Source of the DNA: Lutjanus erythropterus
Lineage: Eukaryota; Chordata; Actinopteri; Lutjaniformes; Lutjanidae
Reading direction: 5' to 3'
Assembly (NCBI GenBank): GCA_020091685.1
Contig: CM034605.1
Span: 30,612,711-30,676,710, forward strand
DNA length: 64,000 nt
Positions 1-10,949 of this stretch are shown here, one piece after another. Every line of letters starts with the position of its first letter. The stretch's first letter is position 1. The translations under genes were made by a program, and so were the position numbers. The notes beneath the pieces were generated by a model. The model saw nothing but the letters and a program-made list of their open reading frames with translations, was not told the origin of the DNA and searched no databases.

Positions 1-4
1 TTAT

Positions 5-7
<3 letters not shown>

Positions 8-54
<47 letters not shown>

Positions 55-55
55 N

Positions 56-113
<58 letters not shown>
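8..113. repeat. (CA)n microsatellite at window start
   Basis: An almost pure CA dinucleotide array of about 50 units. It contains the only ambiguous base I noticed in the window (N at 55), so assembled length and phase here are uncertain. Read on the other strand it gives an open frame of alternating Cys-Val, which is not coding. Confidence 0.97.
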
Positions 114-116
<3 letters not shown>

Positions 117-2145
117 GCAGGTAATTTAGAGGGAGGAAATATGTCAATAGACACAAAGAAGTGAAGGGAGCACTTGTTTTGTTGTGGCCAGAGAAAGAAC
201 AACACACACATGTACTTAGCGAGGTGAAATATGTAAATAGACGAGCTGAGGTTGAGTTTCAGACGAGTCTGTAACCGGAGAACGAGACGGTTGTTTCTTC
301 TTCTACAGAAAACCAGAAACAGATCGAGTGTTTGAATAAAAAATGAAACTCACTGATGAGGCTGAAAACCCCAAAACTGTGAGTTACACTGTCTGTTTGC
401 TCAACAGTTCATTGACACAAAGGACCTCATGCAAGAACATTTTCGTATTACCTTAAATTTTCTCCTACTTTTTTTGAACAAAGGGCTCGTACCAACATGC
501 AACATCTATACTTCCTGCCTCAAATGTCAAAAAGTCTGCATTCATGAAAATGTCATCAGTTTATTTAGTCATAAAGTAGTTTTTATAGCTGGAGTTTGAC
601 AACATAAACCATGTCTATAATGTCATGTGACTTACAAAATGCAGTTAAAGTTCGTATTATGTGTCTCTTGGTATAATTGTTGACCTATTCTGTCCTGAGG
701 ATGTTTTGTTCAAATCAGTTAGAAGACAGTGGACAGCCGAGTCAATAAACAAGCCTCTAGAAAAGGACTAAAAGTTCTTGGTCCTTTGGATATTTTCAGC
801 TTTGTGACGATGCATTTTTGTGCTGATCCAAGTGGGTTTTTAAAGAGTTTATTTAGCTGAAGAGGGAGGAGAACTTTTTCAACACATCATCAAATGAACA
901 ACAATGGAGAGCGGGATTATGAGAGCTGCAGCTGGTAGTTTAACTGGTTATATCACATTCATGTACCTTTCTTTGTGGGTTTTTTTTTTCTGATGGATGA
1001 AGTGATATGTTGTGGTAGCTGCTGCATACCACTGTTCTTTTCTTACTACCATCATCATACTTCAATCCCACTTTTATTATTTTTGGACTAGTTCCCTGCA
1101 TGATAGCTGCCTCATGCACTGGCCTCTGCTGGTCTACAGTTGCTTAATTTCTGCACACTGCACTACAATTTTTTCAACTACATGTCAAAAACAAAAGTTC
1201 TCTCAATCTCTAGAAAAAACAAAAAAACTCGAGTCTTTTCAAGTAATCTGTCTTAAGTCTAAGTCAAGCTCATGTCATGAATACCAAGGCAAAAATACCT
1301 CGACTTGGGAGGAAGAACTTTCCAAAAAAACAGGAACTTTTCATGACTGGTTGCATACTTGCAGCATTTTATTTCAGCCATGATTTTTAAAAATCTGCAG
1401 AAACAAAGCAGTTTGTTTTTAGCTCAGTGCTTCAACACACCAACATGGATTTACAGAAAAAAACACACGACTGACAACCAAGTCTTGGAGCCTCATTTAT
1501 AAAAATGTTTGTGGATTTATACCTGATCAGCAATAACTCGGGACAAAGGGTCAGAACACAGCTTTGTAAGTTTTTGGATTAATATTACTGCTGCATTAAT
1601 GTTTACGCTGCATTTTACTGCTGCAGATGTTTAAGCCTGAGCTCATTTTAACTACTTTGCTTACATTTTTAGGTAGTTTAATTTACAGCAATGCATCATG
1701 GTCTATAACATGATCATATGTTTGCAGCAGGTCTTTCCTGTGAGAACCATGTATCTAAAAAATCAACTTCTTATGGGGTCAAAAATGAAAAAGCTTGTTG
1801 TCAGGTTTGTGATGATGATCTGATCTGTCCTCAATCAGGAATCAATAAAGTTTTATCCACTGTGATCAAAAGTCAAACAGATGTTGGTTTTGTTTTCCTT
1901 AAATGTTAAAAAAAAGTCCCCTGAAAACAGTCTGAGAGTCCTGAGGGGAGCGCTTGTTTAGCCTTTGTTTATTAAAGACAAACACAAGTACAGTACTTAG
2001 GGCAACAAAGTATGAAAATACACACAATACAAACACACACTAAACACACTAAACACACACACACAAAGAGTGCCTGCTTTGTTGTCCTGAGAGACATGAA
2101 AAACACAGTACAAACAAAACCAAACAGAGAATCTGATAGTGTGTA
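114..2145. other. AT-rich intergenic DNA, no gene seen
   Basis: No exon, RNA gene or long repeat is recognised. An open frame at 1012-1383 has no protein-family features, no codon bias I can see and no splice context, and is treated as chance. A fragment at 424-500 is related to one at 49757-49835 and is listed separately. The segment near 1495-1590 also has the look of a degraded fish repeat, but I could not assign it. Confidence 0.6.
424..500 (+). repeat. dispersed repeat fragment, copy 1
   Basis: Shares about 75 bp with 49757-49835 on the same strand, including the core CAAGAACATTTTC and a GGGCTCGTACCAACA-like end. The family is unnamed here; two related copies 49 kb apart support an interspersed repeat rather than unique DNA. 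Confidence 0.55.
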
Positions 2146-2178
2146 AACACACACACACACACTCACACACACACACAC
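2146..2178. repeat. (CA)n microsatellite
   Basis: Short CA array with one CTCA interruption. Confidence 0.9.
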
Positions 2179-2360
2179 GCTCAGTTGAAGAACAATAGCT
2201 CTGATTAATTTCTCAGATTTCATGACCGCGGTGTCGAAGCGTCGGAGGCGTCAGAGTGAAAAAAGAAACGGCACTGTTGTGAAACAAACATGGCAGTGCC
2301 GGCCAACGAAACAAACACACCCTGACTGTGAGACGACGGAGGTCAGAGGTCGACCGTCAC

Positions 2361-2671
2361 GGGAGGAGAGGAAAAAGACGGAGGAGATGGAGGAAGAGAG
2401 TGAAATGACAGAAAGGAAAGAGCGCTGAAGGAGGGAGGAAGAGGATGAGGAGAGGGGGAGTGGAAATGAAAGGAGAGGGAAGAAAGAAAATGAAGAATGA
2501 AAAAGAGGTAAAATATGGAGGATGGAGAAAAAGAAGATGGATGAATGAGAGGAAACAAGGAAAGGAGATAAAATAACGGGAAAGGAGGAAGTGAAGTGGA
2601 AAGGGAAGAGGAAGAGAGGGATAAAAGTTGAGAAAACTGACTGTATGTGAAAGGAGAGATGAGAGAGAGGA
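2361..2671 (+). repeat. polypurine (GA-rich) tract
   Basis: About 310 bp that is almost entirely A and G on the + strand (GGAGGA, GAAAGG and AGAGGA mixtures). Open frames on either strand are compositional artefacts. The preceding 2220-2360 is GC-richer with several CpGs, but shows nothing I can name. Confidence 0.85.
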
Positions 2672-2672
2672 C

Positions 2673-2750
2673 CAGTGGTGGAAAAAAACTAAGTACATTT
2701 ACTCAAATACTGTACTGAAGTTACTTGTACTTAACTTGAGTCTTTTCAGA
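2673..2750. repeat. AAGTACTT-type fish repeat fragment
   Basis: Begins CAGTGGTGGAAA and carries AAGTACATTTACTCAAATAC, then more AAGTAC/GTACTT half-sites. This is a very common teleost interspersed repeat, and related fragments recur at least a dozen times in the window. Probably a non-autonomous DNA element; the class is not established here. Confidence 0.75.
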
Positions 2751-3010
2751 TAATCAACAAATAAGTTATGGTGTATTATTATTGATTAGCATAAAAACTT
2801 GTACTGTATTAAGGAGGAACTTCCCAGTATAAAACAAGGTTGCCAGGTCTGCATTTTATTCCACAGAATTGTTATTTTAATGTATTTTAATAGTGGATAC
2901 ACACACCCAGACACACACACTGCTGTGGTGCTGTGGTCTGTCTCTCTGCCAACTATGTGTGTAGTCTCTCTGTAAGGACATACCTGTCTGAGACTGATAA
3001 AGACTCGCTC

Positions 3011-3048
3011 TGTGTGTGTGTGTGTGTGTGTGTGTTGATGTGTGTGTG
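3011..3048. repeat. (TG)n microsatellite
   Basis: TG dinucleotide array with one TTGA interruption. Confidence 0.9.
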
Positions 3049-3049
3049 A

Positions 3050-4620
3050 CAGCTTCTTGTTCCAGGCGAGTTTCTTTCCCAACGAACTGAAAAAGAGGAA
3101 GAAGATTTCTGTTTATGAATGAGCGCTTTGTGTGTGTTTCAGTAGACAGATATGTGTTGACTGTCAGTCTCTTCCTACTCTGAAACTTTATCATCCTGCT
3201 ACGTTCGGACGTCTAAACACCGAACACAATTCATTTTCCTAAACTAACTTCAACTCAGGATCAAAAATAATAAAACTGTCAACTGTTTACTGAACATTAA
3301 GCTTTAAACATTTATAGTTTGAAGCCAAAGCAAATAATTACACAAGTCTGAGGAAAAAAATCCATAATGGTGCACAAAACAAAAGCTACTCATAAGCACA
3401 AAATAGCATCGTCATCACAAGGAGCAGACATCCATCGCATCAGTGAAACCATCAATCAATCAATGCAAAATATTACATCTACTGCAGAAAGCACTGCATG
3501 TCAGTCAGCAACATCCAACATCCAATGTTATACAACATCTAATATGTCCTAAAATATTACAACCAACTGAAGGAATTCACAATATTAGATATGAAATCAA
3601 CCTTACTTTTAGGTTGATTTATTAGTTTAACTGTCTCGTTATTCTGATGTTGCACAGCCTACTTTAACATTAGACAGAGTTCACAAGATTTGTTCTTAAG
3701 TGGTGCATATGAGTGATTTAGGGGAACTCACCAATTTTCACATATTTTGAATTTTCTTTCAGATACGAACACAATTTAGGAGACCAGCCGTAGATTCATA
3801 GTCAGTCTGCTGGTATACAAACTGAAGTAAAATAGATGATAAGGCAGGGTATGCTTTAGGGCGGGGCTACCATGTGACCAACAGGTCATTCTCATTGAGT
3901 CTGTCCAGTGGATCACACAGGGCTCATCAGACTCAGATGAAATTGTCAAACTGGACAGTGTTGATCAAATATGGATCAATATTGCGTTCCTACATTGCCA
4001 ACAACTCTACAGCCAGACAGCAACGCTATGTTGAAGTGCTGCTTTAGGTGAAACGTTTAGAAATTTTAGAGCATTTGTAGAAACACTTGTAGAAAACCCA
4101 CTTCACTATAGGATGGATCAGGTCGTCCTCTGTATGATCATGCAGAGGACTTTGCTCACTGATAAAAATCTGTATTTTGTCTTCATGTCAGATGTTGTTT
4201 GACCCGAGGTGATGGGATGTTTCTCTGCAGGTGATGACACTGAGCTGCTGCCCATCAGCAAAACAAACGTTCCTCCTGAAAGAAAACCAAACAGATACCT
4301 TCTCCTCTCCACACCTCCTCCTCCTCTGATTACAGAGCAGACGTGCCCTCCCTCCACCACCGATGAAAACAACTCTTTGACTCGAACCCACGGCGCGAAT
4401 TCAACAAGCAAATCAAACAAACCTTCACCACACAGGCAGCCTTTTGTCTCTCTGTCGGCCAGGAGGAGAAGATGAGAAGGGCAGCAGGAACAGGTATCCC
4501 AAAGGTTTCTGGGATGTAGCCACAGATTTCTAATGGGTAAAGTCTAGGTTCTGCACAAATGAAGGAAAAAGTAATACTGATACTCAAACCCAAAAGTTAT
4601 CTTATAAATATCAAACAGCA
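3050..4620. other. intergenic DNA, no supported gene
   Basis: Mostly AT-rich. 3780-3900 has the look of a degraded fish repeat (a GGGCGGGGCTACCATGTGAC stretch). At 4209-4475 there is an 88-codon open frame preceded by an acceptor-like TTTCTCTGCAG (ends 4230). It is rich in Pro/Ser/Thr and matches no family I recognise, so it is not called a gene. A single unit of the 19-bp minisatellite that expands at 4955 sits at 4001-4020. Confidence 0.5.
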
Positions 4621-4627
4621 GCTGTGG

Positions 4628-4775
4628 CCACTGGTGGAAGAAGAACTCAGATCTTTTGGTGAAGTAAAAGTACTATTACCACAGAGTAAAAACACATCCT
4701 TTAAAGTTTTACTGAAAAGTATAAGTTTTTGCATGAAAATATGCTCAAAGTGGATGATAACTGGATCATAATTAT
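4628..4775. repeat. AAGTACTT-type fish repeat fragment
   Basis: Starts CACTGGTGGAAGAAGAACTC and continues with GTAAAAGTACTATTACCACA, the form of this family seen in many teleost genomes. A second sub-type of the repeat at 2673. Confidence 0.75.
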
Positions 4776-4954
4776 TGATTTCCTGAGCTTGTAAATCTTT
4801 GTATCCTGATGGGCAGCAGTATGTGCACCATAATTTGTTGTTTTTTGTGTTAAGGGAGAACTCTGTAATATATTTACTGTACTACATCATAGAATGACCA
4901 TGATGCGTCATTAGTGATCAAGGAAACATGTTAAGTTGAAATACTGACTTCTAT

Positions 4955-5250
4955 GACAACAACTCTACAGCCAACTAACAACACTACAGCCAGACAACAA
5001 CACTACAGCCAGCCAGCAACACTACAGCCAGACAACAACACTACAGCCAGTCAACAACTTTATAGCCAGTCAACAACACCACAACCAGCCAACAACAGTA
5101 CAGCCAGCAAACAACACTACAGCTACCCAACAACTTAAAGACAGCCAACAACTCTAAAGCCAGTCGACAATATTATAGCCAGTCAACAACACTACAGCCA
5201 GTCAACAACACTACAGCTAGCCAACAACTCTACAGCCAGTCAACAACACT
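4955..5250 (+). repeat. 19-bp minisatellite (CAACAACACTACAGCCAGT)
   Basis: About 15 imperfect copies of a 19-bp unit. Variation is mainly in the CCAGT/CCAGA/CCAAC end of the unit and in CACTACAG versus CTCTACAG. An open frame through it (Thr/Gln/Pro-rich) is a by-product. An isolated unit at 4001-4020 may be the source or a relic. Confidence 0.93.
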
Positions 5251-5361
5251 AACTGTATTAACTGGATTGTTGTACTCATCTTTAAATGCTGGGGTGTTAT
5301 ATATTTCACCTTTGATAATCTAAATCTGTAAAGTAACTAACAAGGACAGTGTTCCATTCTA

Positions 5362-5470
5362 TCCATCCATTTTCTTCAGTTTATCTGAGGTCAGGTTGCA
5401 GTAGCAGGGTATTCCAGACGTCTCTTTGCCCAGCAACATTTTCCAGCTCCTCCTGAGGAATTCCAAACTA
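5362..5470 (+). mobile_element. interspersed repeat fragment (retroelement-like)
   Basis: Matches, from memory of the family, a repeat frequent in fish that begins CATCCATTTTCTTC, continues into a TATCTGAGGTCAGG-like part and then a CCAGCTCCTCCTGAGGAATT stretch. Degraded and short. The parent element is not identified. Confidence 0.55.
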
Positions 5471-5647
5471 TAGAATCTGTAGTTTTGTCTGGGACAAACT
5501 GGGGGAACGTGGACATCTGTGCACAGCCTACGCGTGCACCCTCTGATGATAAAATTTATGGCAAATGGACTTACCAGACCCTCACACACTCACGGACTTG
5601 AAAAATATAACACTGCCTTAAAAAATACAATAGTGGCTTCCACAATG

Positions 5648-5720
5648 AAGTGAAGTGGAAGTAAAGTTATGTAAAGTACCTCAAATTTGTACTTCTTTAC
5701 AGTACTTTAATAATGAGTAT
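5648..5720. repeat. AAGTACTT-type fish repeat fragment
   Basis: Contains GTAAAGTACCTCAAATTTGT and GTACTTCTTTACAGTACTTT, typical of the internal part of this family. Confidence 0.65.
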
Positions 5721-5779
5721 TGTTGTATAATGTGTTCTTTGGAAATATATATATTGTATATCAACACAATCTTCTGCTG

Positions 5780-5839
5780 CACACACACACGCACACCCAC
5801 ACACACACCCACCCACACTCACACACACACACACACACA
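5780..5839. repeat. interrupted (CA)n microsatellite
   Basis: CA array with CCCA and GCAC interruptions. An open frame of Thr-His repeats through it is not coding. Confidence 0.93.
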
Positions 5840-5965
5840 TCTGCTTTCTCTACGAGGTCTTTTGGTAACAAAAAAAGTTCAACCAACCGACAAGCAACAA
5901 AAGAAGAAGCTCAAACCGAACAAGGCAACAGTGACCCCATTATCTACCTGCCTCATCACCCTCAC

Positions 5966-5966
<1 letters not shown>

Positions 5967-6024
<58 letters not shown>
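5967..6024. repeat. (CA)n microsatellite
   Basis: Pure CA array of about 28 units, directly before the GC-richer island at 6030-6132. Confidence 0.97.
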
Positions 6025-6026
<2 letters not shown>

Positions 6027-6029
6027 TTC

Positions 6030-6132
6030 TGTGAATGCTGGCTGGATCCCAGAGAGGTGAGAGAAACGCTATTAGCACCCTGGGCGTAATTACAGCGACT
6101 CAGGTGACATCTTACACCGGCTGGAAAGACAG
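6030..6132. promoter_or_regulatory. candidate conserved non-coding element
   Basis: A non-repetitive, GC-richer block between two microsatellites, with GCTATTAGCACCCTGG and GGGCGTAATTACAGCGACTC stretches. The TAATTA core is a homeodomain-type site. Identified only by contrast with the flanks; conservation is untested. Confidence 0.3.
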
Positions 6133-6133
6133 A

Positions 6134-6165
6134 GTGTGTGTGTGTGTGTGTGTGAGTGTGTGTGT
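6134..6165. repeat. (TG)n microsatellite
   Basis: TG array with one GAGTG interruption. Opposite in sense to the CA array ending at 6024. Confidence 0.93.
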
Positions 6166-6311
6166 TGGCTGTCATGTTTGTGTGGGCTGAAGTCTCCTCA
6201 CAGGGGAGGAAAGTTAGACAACAAAGGAGATGGAGGGTAAATTTGAGGGAGGAGAAGAAATGAGCCGACACGTCGACTTTCTGAAGACCTGAACCTGATC
6301 CATCCCAGCAG

Positions 6312-6350
6312 GTGTGTGTGTGTGTGTGTGTGTGTGTGCGCACACGCACA
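6312..6350. repeat. (TG)n microsatellite
   Basis: TG array ending in an alternating purine-pyrimidine CGCACACGCACA stretch. Confidence 0.93.
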
Positions 6351-6449
6351 ATCAAGAGAGGGAATTTACAATGATGAGCAGAGGCTTGTAGGCGTGCGTG
6401 TGTGTGTTTAGGTGTGAATTAGTGTAGGTGAGTGTCTGAAGTTTTTCCA

Positions 6450-6500
6450 GCAGTGGAAAGTAACTAAATACTTTTACCCAAGTACTGTACTTTTCTAAAC
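6450..6500. repeat. AAGTACTT-type fish repeat fragment
   Basis: Starts CAGCAGTGGAAAGTAACTAA and contains CAAGTACTGTACTTTTCT. The end of the family is conserved and the rest is lost. Confidence 0.7.
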
Positions 6501-7579
6501 TCCCCACACTGTTTTCTTTTTTTTCAATATGCAGCTCAGCAAATCATCTAATCTCAAATCAAGAATGCACTAATGCAACCCTAAATTTGGAACCGACTGG
6601 ACCTCAGTTTTAACAAAATTACTTTGATTCATCAGTATTAACAGTCATACAACTATCATTCATAGTATCACAGAAGTTTTGTCTGTTACCATGGACACCA
6701 TTTTGTAGCTAAAATAATGACTCAAAAGCAGATTTCATAAGTGTAGCTGGCTGATGTAAGCTAATGCTAATGCTAACTTGACTTGAGTCAGCTGAGAAGT
6801 CTCCAGCTGATGTCTTAATGTTTCCAAAACAAGAACCTGTATTGATGTAAAGTTACTTAACAGCTGCATACATGATGTAACATTAATGCTAAAAGAGGCT
6901 AAAGCTAGCTTACATCTACAAATACAGCAGATATATCTACATGATAGATGACAGAAATACACTCATTAACATGGGAAAATGAAGTGCAGGTACTCAATTA
7001 GTGAAGTGGACCTTGAGACAGGTCACCCAGCCAGACTGATTGCAGAAGAGAGCTGGGATAAGAGCTAAGCTTGTGTGCTAACCATCTTTCAACAAAGAAC
7101 ATGAGAAAAGGTTGAAATTAAGCCAAATAATCAAGTATTTAATGTTAGCATGGATTGTTGGTTTGGTTACCATAAAACCCACAATAGTTATGTTAGCATA
7201 TAGGTGGATAGATGCCTGCTATTGCTAAAACAGATTATGTTCTGTTAGCATGGAGCCTACTATCACAACAGAATATGCTAACTCACTAGTGTGAACAACA
7301 TTTAGCATGAGTGAAAAAGTAAATGGCATCAAAGCCGTGTGAAAAAACTCAGCACAAAGCAAACTATCACATGGTATGGAACATGCTAGGGTGTTAGCAT
7401 GTAGCCACCGTACCAGGGACACGTGGATGATTTAGATGCTAAACAGGAAGTTAACTGCGTATCGGTGTCTGTGTGTATTATATATATGAATGTCAAGAAC
7501 AATGAATACAAATGTGTGTGTATCCACAGGTATCATGTGGTGTGTGAAGACTTGTGTGTGATCTTCATGTCACCCTTTC
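6501..7579. other. AT-rich intergenic DNA with scattered GCTAA/TTAGC words
   Basis: No gene. From about 6750 to 7420 the words GCTAAT, GTTAGCAT and their complements recur irregularly (for example 6765-6778, 7145, 7191, 7246, 7395) without a fixed period. Similar GCTAAC-rich stretches occur at 26330-26530. Confidence 0.6.

Positions 7580-7643
<64 letters not shown>
7580..7643. repeat. compound (TC)n(CA)n microsatellite
   Basis: A short TC array runs directly into about 25 CA units. Confidence 0.96.
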
Positions 7644-7647
<4 letters not shown>

Positions 7648-7654
7648 TGTTCAG

Positions 7655-7795
7655 TTAAACAGTGACTGATGGCTCTGTGTAATGAATGTAAAGGCTGTAT
7701 TGTTCATTTCAGCAGTGTTCACATATTAGTGTCGGGCCCCGGGGCGAGTGAGACGGCTAATGCCGGGCTCAACTTTCCACCTCCACTTCAAAGAG
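7655..7795. promoter_or_regulatory. candidate conserved non-coding element
   Basis: GC-richer, CpG-containing single-copy block with GTCGGGCCCCGGGGCGAGTG and GGCTAATGCCGGGCTC. The local rise in CpG contrasts with the CpG-poor flanks. No open frame of note. Function is inferred only from composition. Confidence 0.3.
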
Positions 7796-8094
7796 ACACA
7801 CACACAGATGATAAAATGAGGCTGGGTTGTGGTTAACTAATAGAGATGTTCACACAGGAACAACACACACAATTACACAAACACACACATTCATGATGAA
7901 CCTCCTGATGAGCTGTTCGAGGCTGATTTCAAACATCAGAGCGCACATGCGAGTTTGAGCCCTTACATACAGACATTATGCGGCTGAGATTATGTGCACC
8001 CCGCTGTCTATGATGTTACTCCATCTGGCATACATGCTAAAATGTTAGCAATGAATATGCTAAAGTTAGCATAGATCTTTTTATCAAACAATAT
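7796..8094. other. intergenic DNA, nothing recognised
   Basis: Short CA runs and AT-rich sequence only. Confidence 0.6.
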
Positions 8095-8230
8095 TAGGGC
8101 TGCAACTCACAATTTAATTTCTATTTTTACAATTAATCATTTAGTCCGTAACCCTCCCAGCCCTGTCCACAATCACGTTACACTATCACACATCAGGTGT
8201 CCACATACTTTTGGCCTCATTGTGTATATT
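8095..8230. mobile_element. two MITE-type fragments
   Basis: 8097-8152 begins TAGGGCTGCAACTCACAATT, the terminus of a common teleost MITE-like repeat. 8190-8226 contains GTGTCCACATACTTTTGGCC, a terminus known from small teleost DNA transposons; a relative in the opposite sense lies at 42697. Each is a single end without its partner. Confidence 0.6.
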
Positions 8231-8295
8231 TAATCAGTGATATTGTGAGAATGTGGGAATAGAGGAACACTCAACATAAAGGAGATTTCATTACA

Positions 8296-8296
<1 letters not shown>

Positions 8297-8367
<71 letters not shown>
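8297..8367. repeat. (CA)n microsatellite
   Basis: Pure CA array of about 35 units. Confidence 0.97.
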
Positions 8368-8369
<2 letters not shown>

Positions 8370-9180
8370 CACTTTATCATATAAATAACAGTAATAATCA
8401 GAAGGTCATGTGACGTGTAGATGAGACTCTCTGCGTGTGATACAATAGTGAGCAGGTGTACGGAGCTGAATTACTCTTCTTTTACTCAGTGGTGCTTCTC
8501 ATGTATTTCACTGTATTATTATCATGATTGCTTCATGGAGAGCGTGACATTATGTTTCATGTCTTTGTTTGATAAATGTCAAAAAAATAATGAACCAAAG
8601 CATGTCAAGTGATTGCTCGTCGATGGTTACCGTGATTTAAATGATTGACAGGCGTGTTAACACACAGATGAACTAAATATCTGAGTGTGTTCATGCTGCT
8701 AAATGTTTGTTTACAACTCTCTGTCGGAAGACCTGATCAGTCAATAAAATGCTCATTTGTAACGTATAAGTTTTGATTTATGTTGTTATTTATGTTTGTT
8801 ACATGGCAGAAATAACGATGTAGATTTTGTCTTTACACCTGCTCCTGACTGAGGTGTAAGATGTACACACTGTCTTAGTGAGAGGAAGACTGAAGTCTCG
8901 ATGGTGCAACAGGCGTGACTGAGGTTGGACAAAGTTACGACCATCTAAGCTTAAGGCCAGGTGTAAGTCCTGTTGGTGCAACCGGCCCCAGAATATTTGT
9001 GTGTGAAGATTCTCAGTCATCTGGGTCGTGGTGTTACTCAGAGCGTAGGGTCTGCAACCTACGACTCCGGACCCATATGTGGGTCTCCAGTGGCTCCCAG
9101 AGGCTTTTACAAAATAATAGATAGTAGGTCTACACTGTAAAAATGAAAAGTTGAGAAATTCAAACTCAAACTCGACGTCC
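8368..9180. other. intergenic DNA with repeat traces
   Basis: No gene. 8900-9000 has repeat-like GTGCAACAGGCGTG and GTTGGTGCAACCGGCCCC stretches, possibly both ends of one short element (8903-8996). 9130-9175 carries ACACTGTAAAAATGAAAAG, a frequent fish repeat end. Confidence 0.45.
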
Positions 9181-9645
9181 TTCTCCATCAATCAGTTCTT
9201 TATTTGGTCCATCATATGTCAGAAAATGGTGCAAATTGTTGATCAGAGTCCAAGATGATGTCCTCAAATGTCTTGTTTTGTCCACAACTCAAAGATATTC
9301 AGTTTACTGTCAGAGAGGAGGGAATAAAAACAGAAAATACTCACATTTAAGAAGCAGAATTTTAGCTTTAACTTTTGATTAATTTAATAATAGTGTTTTA
9401 TGTTTGTTGTTAGGTTTATTAGTTTGTCCAGCTGTTCCTTCCTTTGTTTTGAGCAATTTATTGATTATTATTGATTGAGGTTGAAATTTCCACCCAGTGA
9501 AGCATTTTTTCACTTGAGGTCATGATAATGAACTGACAGCTGTGTGTGCACTGTGCATGGTAGGATACTGTTCTTCATTTTAAAACCTTTTTGGTATCCA
9601 GATTACATTATCCTGTTACATGTAATCCTGATAGTGACTCTGCAA
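9181..9645 (+). repeat. dispersed repeat, copy 1 (pair with 15110)
   Basis: Matches 15110-15785 on the same strand through several blocks in the same order: GATGATGTCCTCAAATGTCT, CAACTCAAAGATATTCAG, CAGCTGTTCCTTCCTTTG, GAAATTTCCACCCAGTGA, then a TTACATGTAATCCTGAT-like end. The first part is the widespread GGGCTGCAAC-type MITE. The later part is seen only in this pair. Confidence 0.8.
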
Positions 9646-10091
9646 GATCGAGATCTTTAATACTTTACAAATCTGAGTCAGTGACTTCTGACAAATTATC
9701 TTTAGGTGTGAGATGGTGTCAGACTGAAGTCTTTTAAAAATCTTCTAGTTTGTGGTGGACATTAGTAAACAACTTTACATTTCATCTGTTTGTACCACAT
9801 TATTTTCTACTTTTATCTCTCTCTCATTTTGGTTTTCGTCCACCTCTCCTGACCCGTTGATGTGTCTTCACCTCCACACTTTCATCTAACTCTCCTTTCC
9901 TGTCTTTACTGTCTCATCTTGCCTGTCTCCTCATCTTCTCATCTCTAAAACTGTCTTCTTCCTCCTCCTCTCTGTTCTTCATCCTCTGTCTCTGTTGATG
10001 GTTTTTCAATTCAAACCAATTAGAAGTACTTATTTCTCAAGAGCTTAAAGTTCATCTTTCTCCCTCTTTTCCGCCCAATTGCGCTTTTTCT
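9646..10091. other. intergenic DNA, CT-rich 9820-9990
   Basis: No gene. 9820-9990 is a pyrimidine-rich stretch of mixed TCTC/TTCC words, not a regular repeat. Confidence 0.6.
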
Positions 10092-10107
10092 CCACACACA
10101 CACGCAT

Positions 10108-10172
<65 letters not shown>
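10092..10172. repeat. (CA)n microsatellite
   Basis: About 38 CA units with one CGCATG interruption near the start. Confidence 0.97.
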
Positions 10173-10175
<3 letters not shown>

Positions 10176-10294
10176 GACATGTTTTGCTATGCTATTTGAA
10201 GTCATTACCAGAGGAGTGTTTAGCAAACAGAAGCTAAGAGCAGTTTGACATTTGACTCTGACAGACCTCGCTCCTCTGTCTTTGTCCTCCAGGA

Positions 10295-10295
<1 letters not shown>

Positions 10296-10350
<55 letters not shown>
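10296..10350. repeat. (TG)n microsatellite
   Basis: Pure TG array, opposite in sense to the CA array 125 bp upstream. Confidence 0.97.
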
Positions 10351-10351
<1 letters not shown>

Positions 10352-10454
10352 AATGAGGAAAAAGTGAGTGAAACAGTAAAACAGAGTGTGTATGTACAGA
10401 CGTGTGTTGCAGAAAGTGAAGTTGTGTGCGCGCATGAGTGGATGATTGCATGTA

Positions 10455-10458
<4 letters not shown>

Positions 10459-10490
<32 letters not shown>
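10459..10490. repeat. (TG)n microsatellite
   Basis: TG array of about 15 units. Confidence 0.95.
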
Positions 10491-10495
<5 letters not shown>

Positions 10496-10615
10496 CAGTT
10501 AAGTTTAGGTTGGATCATGTATCCAGCACTCAGGGGCAAAACTTGGCTCAAAGACACAAAAGAAAGAGAGAGGTCAACAGCAGTGCTCTCTCTCTCTCTT
10601 TACATTCCACTGAGG

Positions 10616-10642
10616 GTGTGTGTGTGTGTGTGTGTGTGTGTC
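10616..10642. repeat. (TG)n microsatellite
   Basis: TG array of about 12 units. Confidence 0.93.
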
Positions 10643-10761
10643 CGCCCACCACCAAACATCAAATCAAAGCATTGAAATCTGTTGATTGACAGGTGTGTTA
10701 ACATTTGCAACATTTGGTCAATAAAATTAAAGACTGGCCCTTTAAAAAGAAGATATAACCA

Positions 10762-10828
10762 CAGAGAGAGAGAGAGGGAGAGAGGGAGAGAGAGAGAGGG
10801 AGAGAGAGGGGGAGAGAGAGAGAGAGAC
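10762..10828 (+). repeat. (GA)n-rich simple repeat
   Basis: GA dinucleotides interrupted by GGGAG units; purine only. Confidence 0.95.
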
Positions 10829-10864
10829 GGGGATGTTTGACCTCCAGGTAACCACTTGGGGTCC

Positions 10865-10878
10865 ATTGCCATGGTAAC
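10865..10878. promoter_or_regulatory. RFX-type X-box motif
   Basis: ATTGCCATGGTAAC is a near-palindromic X-box (RFX consensus GTNRCC-N-RGYAAC). A strong splice-donor-like CAG/GTGAGT lies 17 bp further on, with no exon that I can define. A motif match alone does not show use. Confidence 0.35.
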
Positions 10879-10949
10879 AGGCCTGACTGGTCTTCAGGTG
10901 AGTGTGAACTCTGTCACACCCTGATACACGGCTGTTTAGAGACTTAATG

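Noticed and set aside
1012-1383. 123-codon open frame
   Set aside because: No family features, no repeat or splice context, AT-rich composition like its flanks; chance is sufficient.
4209-4475. 88-codon open frame preceded by an acceptor-like TTTCTCTGCAG
   Set aside because: The protein is Pro/Ser/Thr-rich and unlike any family I know, and no donor or partner exon is seen. RNA-seq at 4225-4475 would decide.
4955-5250. CRISPR array
   Set aside because: The repeats are contiguous without unique spacers, in a vertebrate genome; it is a minisatellite.
5655-6355. Long frames of Thr-His or Cys-Val repeats
   Set aside because: Translations of CA/TG arrays. The same applies to the similar frames at 10020-10675, 22256-22663, 34590-34971, 46605-47028, 53089-53487 and 56591-57166.
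10895-10903. Splice donor CAG/GTGAGT as evidence of an exon
   Set aside because: No open frame with family features or acceptor precedes it; the upstream sequence is a GA repeat.
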